A stretch of 64,000 bases of DNA from positions 1 to 64,000 of the forward strand of contig CAZHEV010000002.1 in assembly GCA_964531335.1 (NCBI GenBank), written 5' to 3'. This DNA is from CAZHEV01 sp964531335 [NCBI: uncultured bacterium] (GTDB taxonomy: Bacteria; Eisenbacteria; RBG-16-71-46; CAZHEV01). Under the pieces are notes generated by a model. The model was given only the letters and a program-made list of their open reading frames with translations, searched no databases and had not been told where the DNA came from. Shown here piece by piece: positions 63,397 to 64,000 of this stretch. A program made the translations under genes and the position numbers. Within the stretch, counting starts at the first letter, position 1, and the number at the start of each line of letters is the position of its first letter.

Positions 63397-64000
63397 GTGG
63401 GCAAAGCAGCTCGTCTGGACGAGGTTCATCCCGTTGCAGAGGGCGCGCTCCCCCCTGAGCAGGAATGGGCGCAAACCTGCACTGGCACCCCAATCAAGCC
63501 GATCCAGAAGGGTCTTCCCAAGTGGGTCGAGTCTCTCTGCCCGGAGTGCCGAAAGGTCACGCCGGCCAGGATGTTCGAGGAAGACGGCGCGGTCTGGATG
63601 GAGAAAACCTGCCCCCAGCACGGCTCGTTCAAGGACCTTTACTGGTCCGACGTGAAGCTCTACCTGAAGGCGGAGAGATGGTATTTCGGCGACGGCAAAG
63701 GGCTTGCGAATCCGCGGGTCAAGAACGCCCAAAAGTGCCCGGAGAGCTGCGGTCTGTGCAACATGCACACCAGCCACACGGGGCTCGGCAACATAGACTT
63801 GACGAACCGGTGCAACCTCACCTGCCCGATCTGCTTTGCGAACGCGAACGTCCAGGGCTACGTTTCAGAGCCGTCGTACGAGCAGGTCGTGGAGATGCTG
63901 AAGCGTTACAGGGAGGAAAGACCCGTCGCCGGAAGGATGGTCCAGTTCTCCGGCGGCGAGCCCACGCTGCACCCACGGTTTCTGGACGTGATCAGCGCGG
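63397..64000 (+). CDS. Radical SAM enzyme of the tetraether lipid synthase (Tes) type, partial
   Basis: The first 201 codons of a gene run off the window. GTG 63397 is set by AGGGAGG 6 bp upstream and starts MGKAARLDEVHP. The layout is: a zinc-ribbon-like site C48, C51, C72, H75 (LCPEC ... TCPQHG); an auxiliary cluster C114, C118, C121 (CPESCGLC); then the radical SAM Cx3Cx2C at C139, C143, C146 (TNRCNLTCPICFANA) and a GGE (186-188). This pattern and the WSDVKLYLKAE segment match Tes/MJ0619-type enzymes, which join lipid chains into membrane-spanning tetraethers, and their bacterial homologues. Substrate in this organism is inference. Confidence 0.8.
   Translation, partial: MGKAARLDEVHPVAEGALPPEQEWAQTCTGTPIKPIQKGLPKWVESLCPECRKVTPARMFEEDGAVWMEKTCPQHGSFKDLYWSDVKLYLKAERWYFGDGKGLANPRVKNAQKCPESCGLCNMHTSHTGLGNIDLTNRCNLTCPICFANANVQGYVSEPSYEQVVEMLKRYREERPVAGRMVQFSGGEPTLHPRFLDVISA

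Overview
The window is a GC-rich bacterial chromosome segment. It looks like an uncultivated lineage of the FCB type, of the kind represented by Krumholzibacteriota, Eisenbacteria or Latescibacterota. That placement is inference. It rests on three large secreted proteins that end in a FlgD-like Ig sorting domain, a large SRP RNA with an Alu-type 5' domain next to dnaX, an MglA/MglB pair, System II cytochrome c maturation (ResB/CcsA), a membrane pyrophosphatase and SelA. No rRNA is present to settle it.

Bases 1-15,100 are accessory. They hold an AbiEi antitoxin gene with a truncated AbiEii toxin, tRNA-Ser and tRNA-Ala, a Fic protein, three secreted FlgD-Ig proteins, an orphan haem sensor and a YdeI-family gene. 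They also hold an islet carrying an MNT nucleotidyltransferase with a broken HEPN toxin. That islet is flanked by a perfect 164-bp direct repeat copied from the 3' end of a neighbouring radical SAM gene. Three of the regulator genes here sit behind clear palindromic operators. A ten-unit, 16-bp-periodic tandem repeat lies upstream of ydeI.

Bases 15,194-41,804 are a dense core-gene region, all on the + strand: SRP RNA, dnaX, ybaB, recR, mglB-like, mglA, pgpA, cinA, thpR, recA, recX, alaS. Then comes a sugar-nucleotide/lipid block (rmlA-like, hldE, DUF89, PMI-like cupin, UbiA prenyltransferase, ispE), tRNA-Gln, prs, rplY, pth and hppA. It ends with the classic rpsF, ssb, rpsR, DUF2232, rplI cluster.

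Bases 41,786-57,003 carry envelope and housekeeping genes: a parvulin lipoprotein, a bifunctional nuclease, an LpoA-like binding protein, an amidase lipoprotein with a degenerate second catalytic domain, an SDR/DUF2867 protein, a DUF523-DUF1722 protein, a Leu/Ile/Val-type binding lipoprotein, selA and smc. Bases 57,106-64,000 carry ftsY, ispH, resB-ccsA, a PHP phosphoesterase, an NFU Fe-S protein, and the first 201 codons of a radical SAM enzyme whose cysteine layout matches tetraether lipid synthase (Tes).

The items most worth a second look are the repeat-flanked MNT/HEPN islet, two decayed toxins whose regulators and operators are intact, the 16-bp repeat array, the bacterial Tes-like gene, a compact three-way-junction RNA before tRNA-Gln, and an rmlA-like gene whose only plausible start codon is ATC.
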